Shown: positions 26,201-34,694 of the stretch, piece by piece | Position numbering within the stretch: position 1 is the stretch's first letter | Layout of the letters: every line of letters begins with the position of its first letter | DNA from: Comamonadaceae bacterium | GTDB taxonomy: Bacteria; Pseudomonadota; Gammaproteobacteria; Burkholderiales; Burkholderiaceae_C | NCBI GenBank assembly: GCA_947453965.1 | Contig: CANGIQ010000006.1 | Coordinates: forward strand, 62,001-126,000 | DNA length: 64,000 bases | Direction of reading: 5' to 3' | Translations under genes and position numbers: made by a program | Notes under the pieces: generated by a model | What the model was told of the DNA's origin: nothing | Databases searched by the model: none | What the model saw: only the letters and a program-made list of their open reading frames with translations

Positions 26201-28785
26201 TCCCGAACGCCATCAGCATCGCGGGTCCGATCAACCTGATCGGTGGTGATTTGGCCATCAACGCAGCGCTCACTGCCACGGGTGGCAACACCATCAGCTT
26301 GAGCAGTTCTGGGACGGTCAGTGACGGTGTTGGCGGCGCGTTGTCGGCCAGCAAATTGCTACTCTCCGGCGGCAACGTCACGCTCGACAGCAGCAGCAAC
26401 GCGATTGGCACCTTGGCCGCCACCGGCGTGAGTGGGCTGACGTTTGTCAACGGTGCGGCCCTCACACTGGGCACGGTGGGCGCCACCAATGGCGTGTCGG
26501 CCAGCGGCGTGGTGGATATGTCCACCACCAGTGGCGATTTGACTGTTTCGCAGTCAGTGAGCACCACCAACGCGACAGCCAGTGCGCTCACGCTGAACGC
26601 AGGCAGCGCCAGCGCGGCGCTCACCAGCACAGGCGGTAACTTGTTGTTCAGTGGCAGCGGCGCGGTGTCGGTAGGCACGGGCGGAACCGCCAAGCTCTAC
26701 AGCGGCAGCATCAGTGACAGCACGGGTTTAACTACTCTTGTGGGCGGCAGTGGCTCGGGGCGTTTTCGTTATGGCAGTGATGAAAGTACCACCAACTACT
26801 CGTTGTCTTTGAACACAGGGTTGAATGCGATTTACCGTGAGCAGCCTACGGTCACACGTGTGGTCAATGACCAAACCATCAACTACGGCAGCAATTGGAC
26901 GAATACCTTCTCGATCAGCGGTGGCACCAATGGCGACAACTACAGCCAGGCCTTTGGCAGCGCCACAGCCCCGACGGTAACGGTGGGTGGCAGTAATTCG
27001 ACCTCCGGCACACCGATTGTGGGCACCCACACCTTATCGGCCACAGGCGGTGCCACCAGCAGCCAGCTCGGGTATGCCGTCAGTAACACCACCACTGCAG
27101 GCACCTTGACAGTGAACCCCAGGGCGCTGACGGTCACCTACAACGGTGTCAATAAGACTTACGATGGTAGTTTGGCTGCTGAGGTGACGTACAGCAGTGA
27201 TAACCGACTGGTCGGTGATCTGCTATCAGTGACCCAGAGTGCAGCGTTTGTTGACAAAAACGTGGGTGCCGCCAAGGTGGTGAATGTGAGTGGTATCAAT
27301 CTCAGCGGTGTCGATGCAGCCAATTACAGCTTGACGTCAACCACAGCCAGCACCAGCGCTGACATTGCGAAAGCAGTGCTGAAAGTGGTGGCCAACAACG
27401 ACGCCAAGTTTGTGACCACCAGTGACGCTGCTGGTTATGCGGGCGTGAGTTACAGCGGGTTTGTGAATGGCGAGACCTCTGCCGTGCTGAGCGGCGCGCC
27501 CACCGTGAGCCGCAGCAACAGCGGTGTCAACACCGCAGGCACCTACACCGGCGTGTTGGTGCCCGCTGGCGGTACGGCGTCGAACTACAGTTTCACCTAC
27601 GTGCCCGGCGACTACACCGTGGTGCCTGCCAACCAGCTGTTGGTGAGGATGAATCCTCTGACCACCACCTATGGCACAGCCCCCAGCTACAGCCTCCTAA
27701 GTGCCAGCTATTACGACCTCCTGGCTCAACGCGTGGTGACGCTGACGGACACCAATGTGGGGTCGTCTAATGTGGTCACCATCAACGACGGCGCAGGTGG
27801 TCGCGCGAGCTTCACGGTGGTCGCGCGCAACGGCAGCTGGTCTTCGACTCAGCAGCTGCGTGTGGGGGCGTATGCCCTTGGTGTGTCTGGCGCGGTGACT
27901 GAAAACAGCCAAAACTTTAGCGACACCATCACCCTGATTGGCTCACACACTGTAAATGCCAAGCCACTGGCTGTGGTGTCGGCAGATGGGGTGAGCAAAA
28001 CTTACGATGGCAACACCGCCATCAATGGGGTGAACTTTGTGCTCGCCGGAGTGGGGGGCGGTACAGGTGTCGTCAATGGCGACTCGGTCAACGCGATCGG
28101 CAATGGGGACTACGCCACCCGTAACGCTGGCACCCAACTGAGTTATGTGTTCAACAGCCTGAATCTGACCGGTTCCGATGCTGATAACTATTACATTGCC
28201 GCGGGCCGTAGTTTTTCGGGGAACAACGGCACCATCATTCCCCGTGCCTTGATTTTGAAGGCCATGCCCGACAGCAAAGTCTATGACGGCACCAACAACT
28301 CTAGCCTGACGCCTGTGTCAGACACCTTGGTGCCTGGCGATAGCTTCAGTGGTTTGGCACAAACCTTTGACAGCAGCGCGGTGGGTTTGCGTCGCTTGAA
28401 TGTGTCGTCGGCGTTCACCCTCAATGACGGCAACGGTGGGAGCAACTACGTGGTCACGCAGGTGCCAGCCGCGGGGAGCATTTGGTCGCAAGAAATGCCG
28501 CAACCAGCCGGCGCAGTCAACATACTGCCTATGGCGGCAACTGTCAGTCGCGAAAGCGCAGACGCCAACACAGGTACGACGGCAGCCTTCTCTTTGGCTT
28601 CAGTCGACGAGGTTTTCGCTGTGAGGTCTAGCGAGCAGCAGCGTGCGGTCATTTGTATGAACGGCTTTGTATTGCAGCATCCTGATGACCATGCCGTAGC
28701 AAATGTACAAAGCATCCAACCGAGAGACGGACAAGATGTTGCCTGCTTACGCGTCCAGAGAATGCGTGATGTGGCCGACGAATAA
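23275..28785 (+). CDS. Filamentous haemagglutinin-like two-partner secretion exoprotein (TpsA)
   Basis: A 1836-aa surface or secreted beta-helix protein. ATG 23275 has AAGGAGGC upstream. It has an extended signal peptide region at residues 1-32 (MNNQYRVVWNDSTHTW, AVAE, RGKS-like end), a hydrophobic core ending LVHA, and the TPS secretion domain at about 65-320 with NWNTFNLG, NRVLDANPSQIYGRI and FFSNPSGMYF. Autotransporter-type beta repeats follow at about 575-930. From about 1250, YDG/MBG domains carry KTYDGS, KTYDGN and KVYDGT near 1296, 1576 and 1670. The mature part contains only two cysteines, C1794 and C1824, at the C-terminus. It is probably an adhesin exported by the preceding TpsB; a terminator follows. 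Confidence 0.94.
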   Translation: MNNQYRVVWNDSTHTWMAVAETARSHGKSRSSRTGTVAHNLALVLRPLAMALAVWCGLVHAAPPAATQLPTGGQVVAGQATIGQVGQSAVLNVNQTSASAVINWNTFNLGSAASVNFAQPDRNAAVLNRVLDANPSQIYGRISAPGQVFFSNPSGMYFAPSASVDVGGLVATTHSISTADFMAGKYNFTRNGASGAIVNEGQLQAALGGYVALLAPEVRNHGVVLAQMGAVALAAGESYQLQIQGSRLSQIDVTPATIRTLVENGQAVLAPEGWIVLSAKAAQQLEASVVNTGQLAANSLTERGGRIVLESTGSVTAGGSIQANSAQGQGGRVTLTGEHISLTADSDIQATGASGGGTVLVGGDWQGSNGVPQASSVVMAESARIDASATDNGNGGKVVLWSDVHKAEGQTTVHGSIRARAGVQGGDGGQIETSGHQVDIVGARIDAGADQGQGGLWLLDPYNYTVGAGEAATIVTALNSGTSFTVDTANANGSGLTGSAGTGVITVNSAIAKSAGGAATLTLNAADSIVLNAGISATSGSLDVTMNATSGSISGSGNLALRSGMATFNQATDGIYSGAIGDVMPLQVTKSGTGTLIVTGANGSRSSANIVRVTGGTLQIGNNGTLGSFGSTSVDVASGATLAFKRSDDQTLSTVISGAGSVSQLANSNLTLTGNFGAGFTGDLIINAGQLTLSSPNDNTFTGSAIRINNGSSLGLNSIRLNRTYRLGTNIIFDANGGGSVKLMQNTTNLMVTGSLTFTTNGGAQNRFYSTVGTSWGLNTNSGNVIFNTAAGSNTANGDLTIEVPMVNGGVVTKNGAGSVVITQNPTSGLTTLPYSTVAVNAGTFKVGNGGTGGLLGSGTATVAAGATLEFNRSDNVTVANSITGAGALTQQGSGSLTLSNNPNYSGGTHINNGSLVWQNDAPSTSSSGFDGTGSLTIQPASSSFTSAFSTTDWNLANTLSGLTVGKVGNSAGITIPNAISIAGPINLIGGDLAINAALTATGGNTISLSSSGTVSDGVGGALSASKLLLSGGNVTLDSSSNAIGTLAATGVSGLTFVNGAALTLGTVGATNGVSASGVVDMSTTSGDLTVSQSVSTTNATASALTLNAGSASAALTSTGGNLLFSGSGAVSVGTGGTAKLYSGSISDSTGLTTLVGGSGSGRFRYGSDESTTNYSLSLNTGLNAIYREQPTVTRVVNDQTINYGSNWTNTFSISGGTNGDNYSQAFGSATAPTVTVGGSNSTSGTPIVGTHTLSATGGATSSQLGYAVSNTTTAGTLTVNPRALTVTYNGVNKTYDGSLAAEVTYSSDNRLVGDLLSVTQSAAFVDKNVGAAKVVNVSGINLSGVDAANYSLTSTTASTSADIAKAVLKVVANNDAKFVTTSDAAGYAGVSYSGFVNGETSAVLSGAPTVSRSNSGVNTAGTYTGVLVPAGGTASNYSFTYVPGDYTVVPANQLLVRMNPLTTTYGTAPSYSLLSASYYDLLAQRVVTLTDTNVGSSNVVTINDGAGGRASFTVVARNGSWSSTQQLRVGAYALGVSGAVTENSQNFSDTITLIGSHTVNAKPLAVVSADGVSKTYDGNTAINGVNFVLAGVGGGTGVVNGDSVNAIGNGDYATRNAGTQLSYVFNSLNLTGSDADNYYIAAGRSFSGNNGTIIPRALILKAMPDSKVYDGTNNSSLTPVSDTLVPGDSFSGLAQTFDSSAVGLRRLNVSSAFTLNDGNGGSNYVVTQVPAAGSIWSQEMPQPAGAVNILPMAATVSRESADANTGTTAAFSLASVDEVFAVRSSEQQRAVICMNGFVLQHPDDHAVANVQSIQPRDGQDVACLRVQRMRDVADE

Positions 28786-28819
28786 CGGGTCGTCCAGCTC
28801 AACCCAGACATGAATACAC

Positions 28820-28855
28820 CAACCCTCGCTTAGGCGAGGGTTGCGTCGTTTTGTC
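28820..28855 (+). terminator. Hairpin terminator after the exoprotein gene
   Basis: AACCCTCGC and its exact complement form a 9-bp GC-rich stem around a 4-base loop at 28821-28842, 35 bases past the stop. The T tract is short and interrupted (GTCGTTTTG). Confidence 0.75.
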
Positions 28856-29113
28856 ACCCTAAATATTTGATTTTTATTCGCATGGCAGCTTTGCTGCGTG
28901 CGATGGCTTGCCTTGCGTGAGGCTTTGATTGCTTTAGTTTCTACCGTTCCAGACTTGTTGCCATAGTTTTCTGTGGCCTTTTGTTGACATTATTTTCATA
29001 AAGTATTCAAAATATTAAAACTTTCAAATACAATATGTTCAATGTTTTTAACAAAAGTAATTGACATGACTTACAAACTCTTTTCCAAGTTGCGTCAAAC
29101 AACAGGAGTGATT
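28856..29113 (+). promoter_or_regulatory. AT-rich leader of the type I secretion genes, with a candidate promoter
   Basis: No gene is seen between the exoprotein terminator and the TolC-like start. The stretch is AT-rich, above all 28980-29070. TTGACA at 28984-28989 followed after 18 bases by CAAAAT is a possible sigma-70 promoter with a poor -10. The same compositional shift occurs upstream of the TpsB gene. Confidence 0.35.
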
Positions 29114-30472
29114 ATGGGGCTAAAACTTAAAAAGTTAAAACTTTTAAATTCATATGAGTCGATGTCATTGCTCCAGCGTGTCGCACCAAAGGTTGTGGCA
29201 CAAAACAGAACCGATTGGGTGTCAAACTGTCGAACTGCGTTACTGGCATTGCTGTGTACTTTGGGGTCTCATGCGCAAGCTACGGCAACGCTCAGCTTGA
29301 GCGATTTGCTTGATGCAGCCGCCGCAACCTATCCTTCCATGTTGGCTGCGCGCTTGGAAGCCAAAGCATCTTCTGAGGACGTCTCAGCCACCGAGCGCCT
29401 CAAGTGGCCCACCGTCAGTGCGACGGTGGAGTCGTACACGGGGAATTTACGTTCTTACCCCTCTCGTGCGATGCAGGTGGATCAGACCGTGTGGGATGCG
29501 GGGCGCAATGATGCACGCATCTCAGAGTCAAAAGCATTGGCCGATATCAGCGTGCTCAAGGTGTATTTGCAGCAGCAAGAACTGTTTTTACAAATCGTTG
29601 CGGCTTGGCAAAACATGGTTGCCGCGAACGAACGCGTCAAAGTGGCTCAGCTCACACGTCAACGTCTTGAGGCTTACCAAGCGCAAATGCGCCGTCGTGT
29701 GGATGCACAAGCTTCTCCAAAGATTGATCTTGAACTGGCTGATTCGCGTTTGTTGCAAACCGAGGTCGAACTCGCCACCGCTCAAACCAGTTTGCAGGTG
29801 GCTGTTTTGCGACTTGAGCAACTTTCGGGCGAAACCGCATTGTCTTTGCGTATTCCTCATGCGATTTATTCCACCAAGTTGGTCGATACGCAAACATTTC
29901 AGCGCCAATTGAGCGAGGTGGATTTGTTGTCGGTGGCACGCGAGCATCCATTGGCCGCACGCGCGCGCGTTGAAGTGCAGCAACTGCGCAGCCGCTTGGA
30001 TGCCAAGCAGGCGGAGGCTTATCCGCAACTCTTTGTGCGTGTGTACAAGCCTGTGGGTACGACACCGACCAGCATCGACACATCGACCACCGCCTTTGTA
30101 GGGTTGCGCTATTCACCCGGTGCAGGTTTTTCTAATTTTGTGGAAGCCCAAGCGATTGGGACGCGCATTGCCGGGTCCGAACAATCTGTCGAAGCGGTCA
30201 TTCGTGAAACGCAGCAAACGCTGCAAAACGACAGAGAGGATTTTGCCAACGCGCGTTTGCGCATTGCCGCGCTTGAAAAATCAGTCACCAGCTCAGCCGT
30301 GGTGCTGGAGTCTTACCAACGCCAATTTCAAGCGGGCCGCAAGCAGTGGCAAGACCTGCTCAATCAGGTGCGTGAGTTGGCACAAAACCAATATGCCTTG
30401 GCCGATGCGCAAGCCTTAATGGTGGGTGCGATGCATCGGCTTCAAGTGCGCATGGGGCAAGAGTTCAAATAA
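29114..30472 (+). CDS. TolC-family outer-membrane efflux protein of a type I secretion system
   Basis: A 452-aa outer-membrane channel. ATG 29114 is chosen because AGGAG lies 8-12 bases upstream; ATG 29042 and 29066 are possible earlier starts. An unusually long charged N-terminus precedes the hydrophobic CRTALLALLCTLGSHAQA export signal. The rest is long amphipathic helices typical of TolC/LapE (LSLSDLLDAAAATYPSMLAARLEAKA, QQELFLQIVAAWQNMVAANERVKVAQ, RQWQDLLNQVRELAQ-like end). It is the first gene of a three-gene set with the ABC and HlyD components, the order seen in adhesin-exporting type I systems. Confidence 0.9.
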   Translation: MGLKLKKLKLLNSYESMSLLQRVAPKVVAQNRTDWVSNCRTALLALLCTLGSHAQATATLSLSDLLDAAAATYPSMLAARLEAKASSEDVSATERLKWPTVSATVESYTGNLRSYPSRAMQVDQTVWDAGRNDARISESKALADISVLKVYLQQQELFLQIVAAWQNMVAANERVKVAQLTRQRLEAYQAQMRRRVDAQASPKIDLELADSRLLQTEVELATAQTSLQVAVLRLEQLSGETALSLRIPHAIYSTKLVDTQTFQRQLSEVDLLSVAREHPLAARARVEVQQLRSRLDAKQAEAYPQLFVRVYKPVGTTPTSIDTSTTAFVGLRYSPGAGFSNFVEAQAIGTRIAGSEQSVEAVIRETQQTLQNDREDFANARLRIAALEKSVTSSAVVLESYQRQFQAGRKQWQDLLNQVRELAQNQYALADAQALMVGAMHRLQVRMGQEFK

Positions 30473-30487
30473 CTGCATGGCCTATTT

Positions 30488-32626
30488 ATGAACTTATCTA
30501 CTTCGCAACAACAGTTTGTCTGGGCGATGCGACGCCTGGCGCAAATGCAAGGTCACAGCCTGGATGTCTTGGGCCTTTACGCCAACGTCGCTGTGGTGGA
30601 TCAACCGATTTCACCTTTTCAGGCGTTGATGGTGATTTGCCATCGCATGGGTTTGGCGCAGCCCAAAAATGTCAAGCGTCCTGATCGTGTGCACCTGCCA
30701 ATGTTGTGTCACACCACCGAATTAGGTTGGGGCGTGGTGGTGGACCGCAACCCGTTGGGACTCTGGGTGATCGATACACCACAAGGCTCACACGCGGTGA
30801 AGGAGGGGGCACTTGAAAGCAATCTGGCGATTCTTCATTTAGGCCCGACGGTGAATGCAGATCAAAAAACCTCCTTTTTTTCGCATGTGCGAGAGACCTT
30901 GAAGTTGTATCGACGCGAACTCTTCGAGGCTTGCGTGGCGTCTGCATTCATTGGCTTTCTTGCGCTAGCAACCTCGCTGTTTTCCATGCAGGTGTATGAC
31001 CGGGTCATCCCAACGCGCAGTGAGTACACCTTGGTTATTTTGAGTGTGGGCGTGCTTTTGAGTGTGTTGATTGAGCTGGCCATGAAATATGCCCGCTCGC
31101 ATCTGATGGACTATGTGGTGGTCGGTCTAGACAATAAGTTGTCGCGCGAGATGTTTCATCGTTTGTTGCAACTGCGTGTGGACCAAATTCCCGCCTCGGT
31201 GGGCAGTTTGGCTGGGCAAATGCGTGGGTATGAGCAGGTGAGGAGCTTTTACACCGCGTCGACCTTGTTCACCCTGATCGACTTGCCGTTGGCGTTTATC
31301 TTTGTGGTGATTGTGATGCTGATTGCCAGCCCCTGGGTGGCCATGGTGCCGTTTGTGTTTGCGGGTGTGGCTTTGTTCATCGGTCTGTCAATTCGTCAAA
31401 GAATCATGGAACAAGCCAAGCAAGGTGCCGCACTCAGCAATATGAAAACGGGCTTGTTGGTTGAGGCGGTGGAGGGGATTGAGACCATCAAATCGGGCTC
31501 GGGTGGCTGGAAGTTTTTATCGCGCTGGATGGATGTCAATGGCCAAACCATCGAAAGCGATTTGAAGATGCGTGGCGCCACCGAGAGCGTGGGCTACCTG
31601 TCTGCCACTGTGCAACAAATCAGCTACGCCGCCTTGGTGGTGGTCGGTGCCTTGGTGGTCATGCAGGGCCACATGACCATGGGGGCTTTGATTGCCAGTT
31701 CTATTTTGAGTGGCCGTATCCTGGCGCCCATCATGGCGATCCCGAGTCTGTTGGTGCAGCATGCCCATGCAGACGCTGCATTGGAAGGTTTGGAGCGGCT
31801 TTACAGCTTGAAAACAGATCACCATGGGATTGATCGTCCGTTGGTGCCCTCACAACTCAGTGGCCACTATGTGTTGAGCGATGTGAAGTTCGCCTATAGG
31901 GACAACCCACCCGCCTTGGTGGTTCCCAAGCTGGAAATCAAGCCCCAAGAGCGCATTGCCATCTTGGGGCCAATTGGTGCGGGTAAATCCACACTGCTGC
32001 GCTTGCTCAGTGGTTTGTATCACCCACAAGAGGGGCAGGTGTTGCTCGATCACCTCGACTTGGGGCACATCCACCGTCAAGTGGTCAGTCAACACGTGGG
32101 CTACTTGCAGCAAGACCACCGTTTGTTTCAAGGTACTTTGCGTGAGAACCTGCTGATTGGGCTGCCCGATCCTGGGGATGATGTGTTGCTGGCCGTCATG
32201 CGCCGCACCGGCATGGACCAATTTGTGGCAAGTCACCCCAAAGGCTTAGGTCGCCTCATCATGGAGGGTGGTAAGGGCTTGAGTGGTGGGCAAAAACAGC
32301 TCGTTGCTTTCACCCGGTTGATCTTGTGCAACCCCAGTGTCATGTTGTTGGATGAGCCCACGGCCACCATGGATGAAGAGCAAGAGCGTCGCTGTCTGCG
32401 TGTGTTGGCCCAGGAGGCACACGCTGGCAAGACCATGGTGATCGTGACGCACAAGACCAGCGTGTTGCCCTTGGTGACACGTCTCATCGTGGTGGCAGGA
32501 CACGGCATCGTGTTAGATGGTCCGCGCGATGTGGTGTTGCAACAGCTTCAAACAAACCATGTGCAACAGGCGACTTCCAACACACACCTGGCACCTGTTT
32601 CTGAACCGGAGGTTGCATTCTCATGA
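30488..32626 (+). CDS. Type I secretion ABC transporter (HlyB/LapB-like)
   Basis: A 712-aa inner-membrane exporter. Residues 1-125 form a C39-like N-terminal domain that lacks the catalytic cysteine motif, as in transporters for RTX-type substrates with a C-terminal signal. A membrane domain with six helices follows (about 145-430), then an ATPase with Walker A GPIGAGKST, signature LSGGQKQ, Walker B VMLLDEPTATMD and the H-loop VTHKTS. The start is 15 bases after the TolC-like stop, and it overlaps the HlyD gene by 4 bases. No RTX or other obvious C-terminal-signal substrate lies in the window. Confidence 0.95.
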   Translation: MNLSTSQQQFVWAMRRLAQMQGHSLDVLGLYANVAVVDQPISPFQALMVICHRMGLAQPKNVKRPDRVHLPMLCHTTELGWGVVVDRNPLGLWVIDTPQGSHAVKEGALESNLAILHLGPTVNADQKTSFFSHVRETLKLYRRELFEACVASAFIGFLALATSLFSMQVYDRVIPTRSEYTLVILSVGVLLSVLIELAMKYARSHLMDYVVVGLDNKLSREMFHRLLQLRVDQIPASVGSLAGQMRGYEQVRSFYTASTLFTLIDLPLAFIFVVIVMLIASPWVAMVPFVFAGVALFIGLSIRQRIMEQAKQGAALSNMKTGLLVEAVEGIETIKSGSGGWKFLSRWMDVNGQTIESDLKMRGATESVGYLSATVQQISYAALVVVGALVVMQGHMTMGALIASSILSGRILAPIMAIPSLLVQHAHADAALEGLERLYSLKTDHHGIDRPLVPSQLSGHYVLSDVKFAYRDNPPALVVPKLEIKPQERIAILGPIGAGKSTLLRLLSGLYHPQEGQVLLDHLDLGHIHRQVVSQHVGYLQQDHRLFQGTLRENLLIGLPDPGDDVLLAVMRRTGMDQFVASHPKGLGRLIMEGGKGLSGGQKQLVAFTRLILCNPSVMLLDEPTATMDEEQERRCLRVLAQEAHAGKTMVIVTHKTSVLPLVTRLIVVAGHGIVLDGPRDVVLQQLQTNHVQQATSNTHLAPVSEPEVAFS

Positions 32627-33804
32627 CACGCCAAATCAAAACCGACGATATGCACAATTTACCCACACCGTCGCGCGCCCGTTGGAGCTTGCGGGTCATG
32701 ATCGCCGGGTTGCTGTTGTTGTTGCTTTGGTCTTCTGTGGGCGAAATTGATCAAGTCACACGCGCACAGGCACAAATCATTGCTGAAGAACGCACGCAGC
32801 TCGTTCAATCGTCGGATGGCGGCGTGCTGACTGAGTTGCATGTGAAAGAAGGCGACATCGTCAAGGCCGGACAGCTGCTCGCCACCTTGCAAAAAGAGCG
32901 TGCGGCGGCGGCGGTATCAGACAGCCGGGCCAAAGTGGCAGCACTCAACATCACGCTGGCGCGCCTGCATGCCGAGGTCTATGGCAAACCGTTGGTGTTT
33001 GACAAAGACTTGCTCAGCTACAGCGAATACATCCGCAACCAAACCGATCTGTACAACAAACGCCAAACCGCGTTCAACGATGACCTGCGTGCCTTGCAAA
33101 ACATTTTGGCCTTGGGTGAAGATGAGTTGCGCATCAATCGCCAGCTCGAAGCTTCGGGCGATGTCAGCCGTGCCGAAATTTTGCGCTTGCAGCGCAACGT
33201 GGCCGACATACGTGCCCAACTGGTCAATAAACGCAACAAGTATTTTCAAGATGCGCAGACTGAGATGACCAAGGCGCAAGAAGAACTTAGCACCCAGACG
33301 GAGCAGCTGCGCGACCGCAGCCAAGTGCTTGAGCATACGGAGCTGGTGGCGCCGGTGGACGCGGTGGTCAACAACATCAAAGTCAACACGCTCGGTGGCG
33401 TGGTGCGTGCTGGCGATACGGTCATGGAGTTGTTGCCAACGGGGGATGACTTGATTGCCGAAGCCAAAATTCCACCCGCCGATATCGCGTTTGTTGCCAT
33501 TGGTCAAAGCGCAAGTGTGAAGCTTGATGCCTATGACTCGTCGATCTTCGGCGCACTGCACGGGGTGGTGAGCTACATCAGCTCTGACGTGTTGACCGAA
33601 GAAACACGGCAAGGCCCTTTCTTGTACTACCGCGTGCGCATACGCATCACAGGGTCTGAATTCAAAGGCGATAAAGCCAAAGAAATCCATTTGCGCCCAG
33701 GTCTGACGGCCAGTGCCGAAATCAAAGCGATGGAGCGCACGGTGCTGAGTTATCTCATCAAGCCGATTGCAAAAACGTTCAGCCAATCGATGGGGGAGCG
33801 TTGA
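32623..33804 (+). CDS. HlyD family membrane fusion protein of the type I system
   Basis: A 393-aa periplasmic adaptor with a cytoplasmic N-terminus, one transmembrane helix at about residues 24-40 (LRVMIAGLLLLLLWSSVG), a biotinyl-like domain (QSSDGGVLTELHVKEGDIVKAGQLLATL), a long coiled coil, the second lipoyl half (LVAPVDAVVNNIKVNTLGGVVRAGDTVMELLP) and a beta-barrel region ending in a hydrophobic segment. It overlaps the ABC gene by 4 bases (ATGA). It ends 18 bases from the convergent carbonic-anhydrase-like gene. Confidence 0.95.
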   Translation: MTRQIKTDDMHNLPTPSRARWSLRVMIAGLLLLLLWSSVGEIDQVTRAQAQIIAEERTQLVQSSDGGVLTELHVKEGDIVKAGQLLATLQKERAAAAVSDSRAKVAALNITLARLHAEVYGKPLVFDKDLLSYSEYIRNQTDLYNKRQTAFNDDLRALQNILALGEDELRINRQLEASGDVSRAEILRLQRNVADIRAQLVNKRNKYFQDAQTEMTKAQEELSTQTEQLRDRSQVLEHTELVAPVDAVVNNIKVNTLGGVVRAGDTVMELLPTGDDLIAEAKIPPADIAFVAIGQSASVKLDAYDSSIFGALHGVVSYISSDVLTEETRQGPFLYYRVRIRITGSEFKGDKAKEIHLRPGLTASAEIKAMERTVLSYLIKPIAKTFSQSMGER

Positions 33805-33822
33805 TGCCCCCTCCGTGGCTGA

Positions 33823-34428
33823 TCAACCGATCAAATCCACTTTGCCGTTCAAGTCCATGATGCCGGTGATCACGCTCAGCTTGGGCTGGCGCTTGCTCAC
33901 TGCCGCACGAAAAGCCATCAACGCTTCGGCGTGGGCATGGGTTTCGTCTTCTTTGGTAGCGACTTTGGCTTCTCCAAACGCCAACTTCGCAGCGCCGCAA
34001 TCGCGGTGCGTCAGAGCGACCACACGTGGGATGTGGTGCAAGGACACGCTGATGTCCAGGTTTTCCCAGAAGGTGTTGTGCCAGGCCGCGAACTTGGGAT
34101 GAACAGCGCCGATTGGGCCACCCGCAATCACAAATTGGCTGTAGTTGTCATTCAGCTTGTCGCGTGCAATGCCGTGCAACAAACCCATGTACTGCCAGCT
34201 CAAGGTTGTAAAGCGTGGGTCAATGCAGTTGAGCAACATGGCTTCGTAGTTGCCGCTGGCCGCTTGGGATTGGCCAGGCGACATGGCCAGCAAACCACCC
34301 GTCAAGGCCGCCGCCCCCAAGCCCAAAAAACCTCGACGTGATGGGCCTGTGGACAGGTTGTTGGGGTTGCAGCACGCGCAGCTGTACGCGGATGAATGGG
34401 GGGTGTCCAATGCTTGGATGGGGGTCAC
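33823..34428 (-). CDS. Tat-exported beta-carbonic-anhydrase-like protein
   Basis: A 201-aa protein starting at GTG 34428 with AAGGAG upstream. A twin-arginine signal (SRRGFLGLG at 30-38) sits behind a cysteine-rich N-terminus (CACCNP at 17-22). The mature part has the beta-class zinc site: C68-x-D70-x-R72 and H141-x-x-C144. At about 145 residues after cleavage it is short for the class, and the usual N-terminal helices are missing. CO2 hydration in the periplasm is possible, but relatives with this site can have other functions. It is divergent from a Bug receptor gene and shares its regulatory gap. Confidence 0.85.
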   Translation of the reverse strand: MTPIQALDTPHSSAYSCACCNPNNLSTGPSRRGFLGLGAAALTGGLLAMSPGQSQAASGNYEAMLLNCIDPRFTTLSWQYMGLLHGIARDKLNDNYSQFVIAGGPIGAVHPKFAAWHNTFWENLDISVSLHHIPRVVALTHRDCGAAKLAFGEAKVATKEDETHAHAEALMAFRAAVSKRQPKLSVITGIMDLNGKVDLIG

Positions 34429-34539
34429 GGTGCGCTCCTTGTTAGGCCTGAAAAATAAAAATCCAAATTGACAATCGACAGTAACTTGCTTTTATTGAGC
34501 AATCTGATCATTCGATTCAGGGTTTTTACTGGATTTCGA

Positions 34540-34570
34540 TTCAAAATAATTGTCCGACAATTATTTTGAA
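34540..34570. promoter_or_regulatory. Perfect 15-bp inverted repeat, candidate GntR/FadR-type operator
   Basis: Two exact 15-base arms flank a single central base; the core TTGTCCGACAA (34550-34560) fits the FCD/FadR-type pattern TNGT-N3-ACNA. It lies in the 266-bp gap between the carbonic-anhydrase-like gene and the Bug-gntR-gfo operon. No T tract follows, which argues against a terminator. Confidence 0.65.
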
Positions 34571-34694
34571 TGACTCGTCCATCTGCCAAAGAGATGATGG
34601 TCTTGGCTGAGCCCGTCATACGTTGAGGGTGGGCGATGGCTCAAGGCCAGCCTGTCCCCACTTGGTAACTTTCACAACCCTTGAGGAGACTCCC

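Noticed and set aside
23911-26693. Several long minus-strand frames within the haemagglutinin-like gene
   Set aside because: They come from the repetitive Ser/Thr/Gly-rich codons of the exoprotein and lack starts with ribosome sites or any domain.
27120-28500. Repeated stretches in the exoprotein considered as a CRISPR array or mobile repeat
   Set aside because: The repeats are degenerate, of domain size (about 85 residues) and within one reading frame; they are YDG/MBG protein domains.
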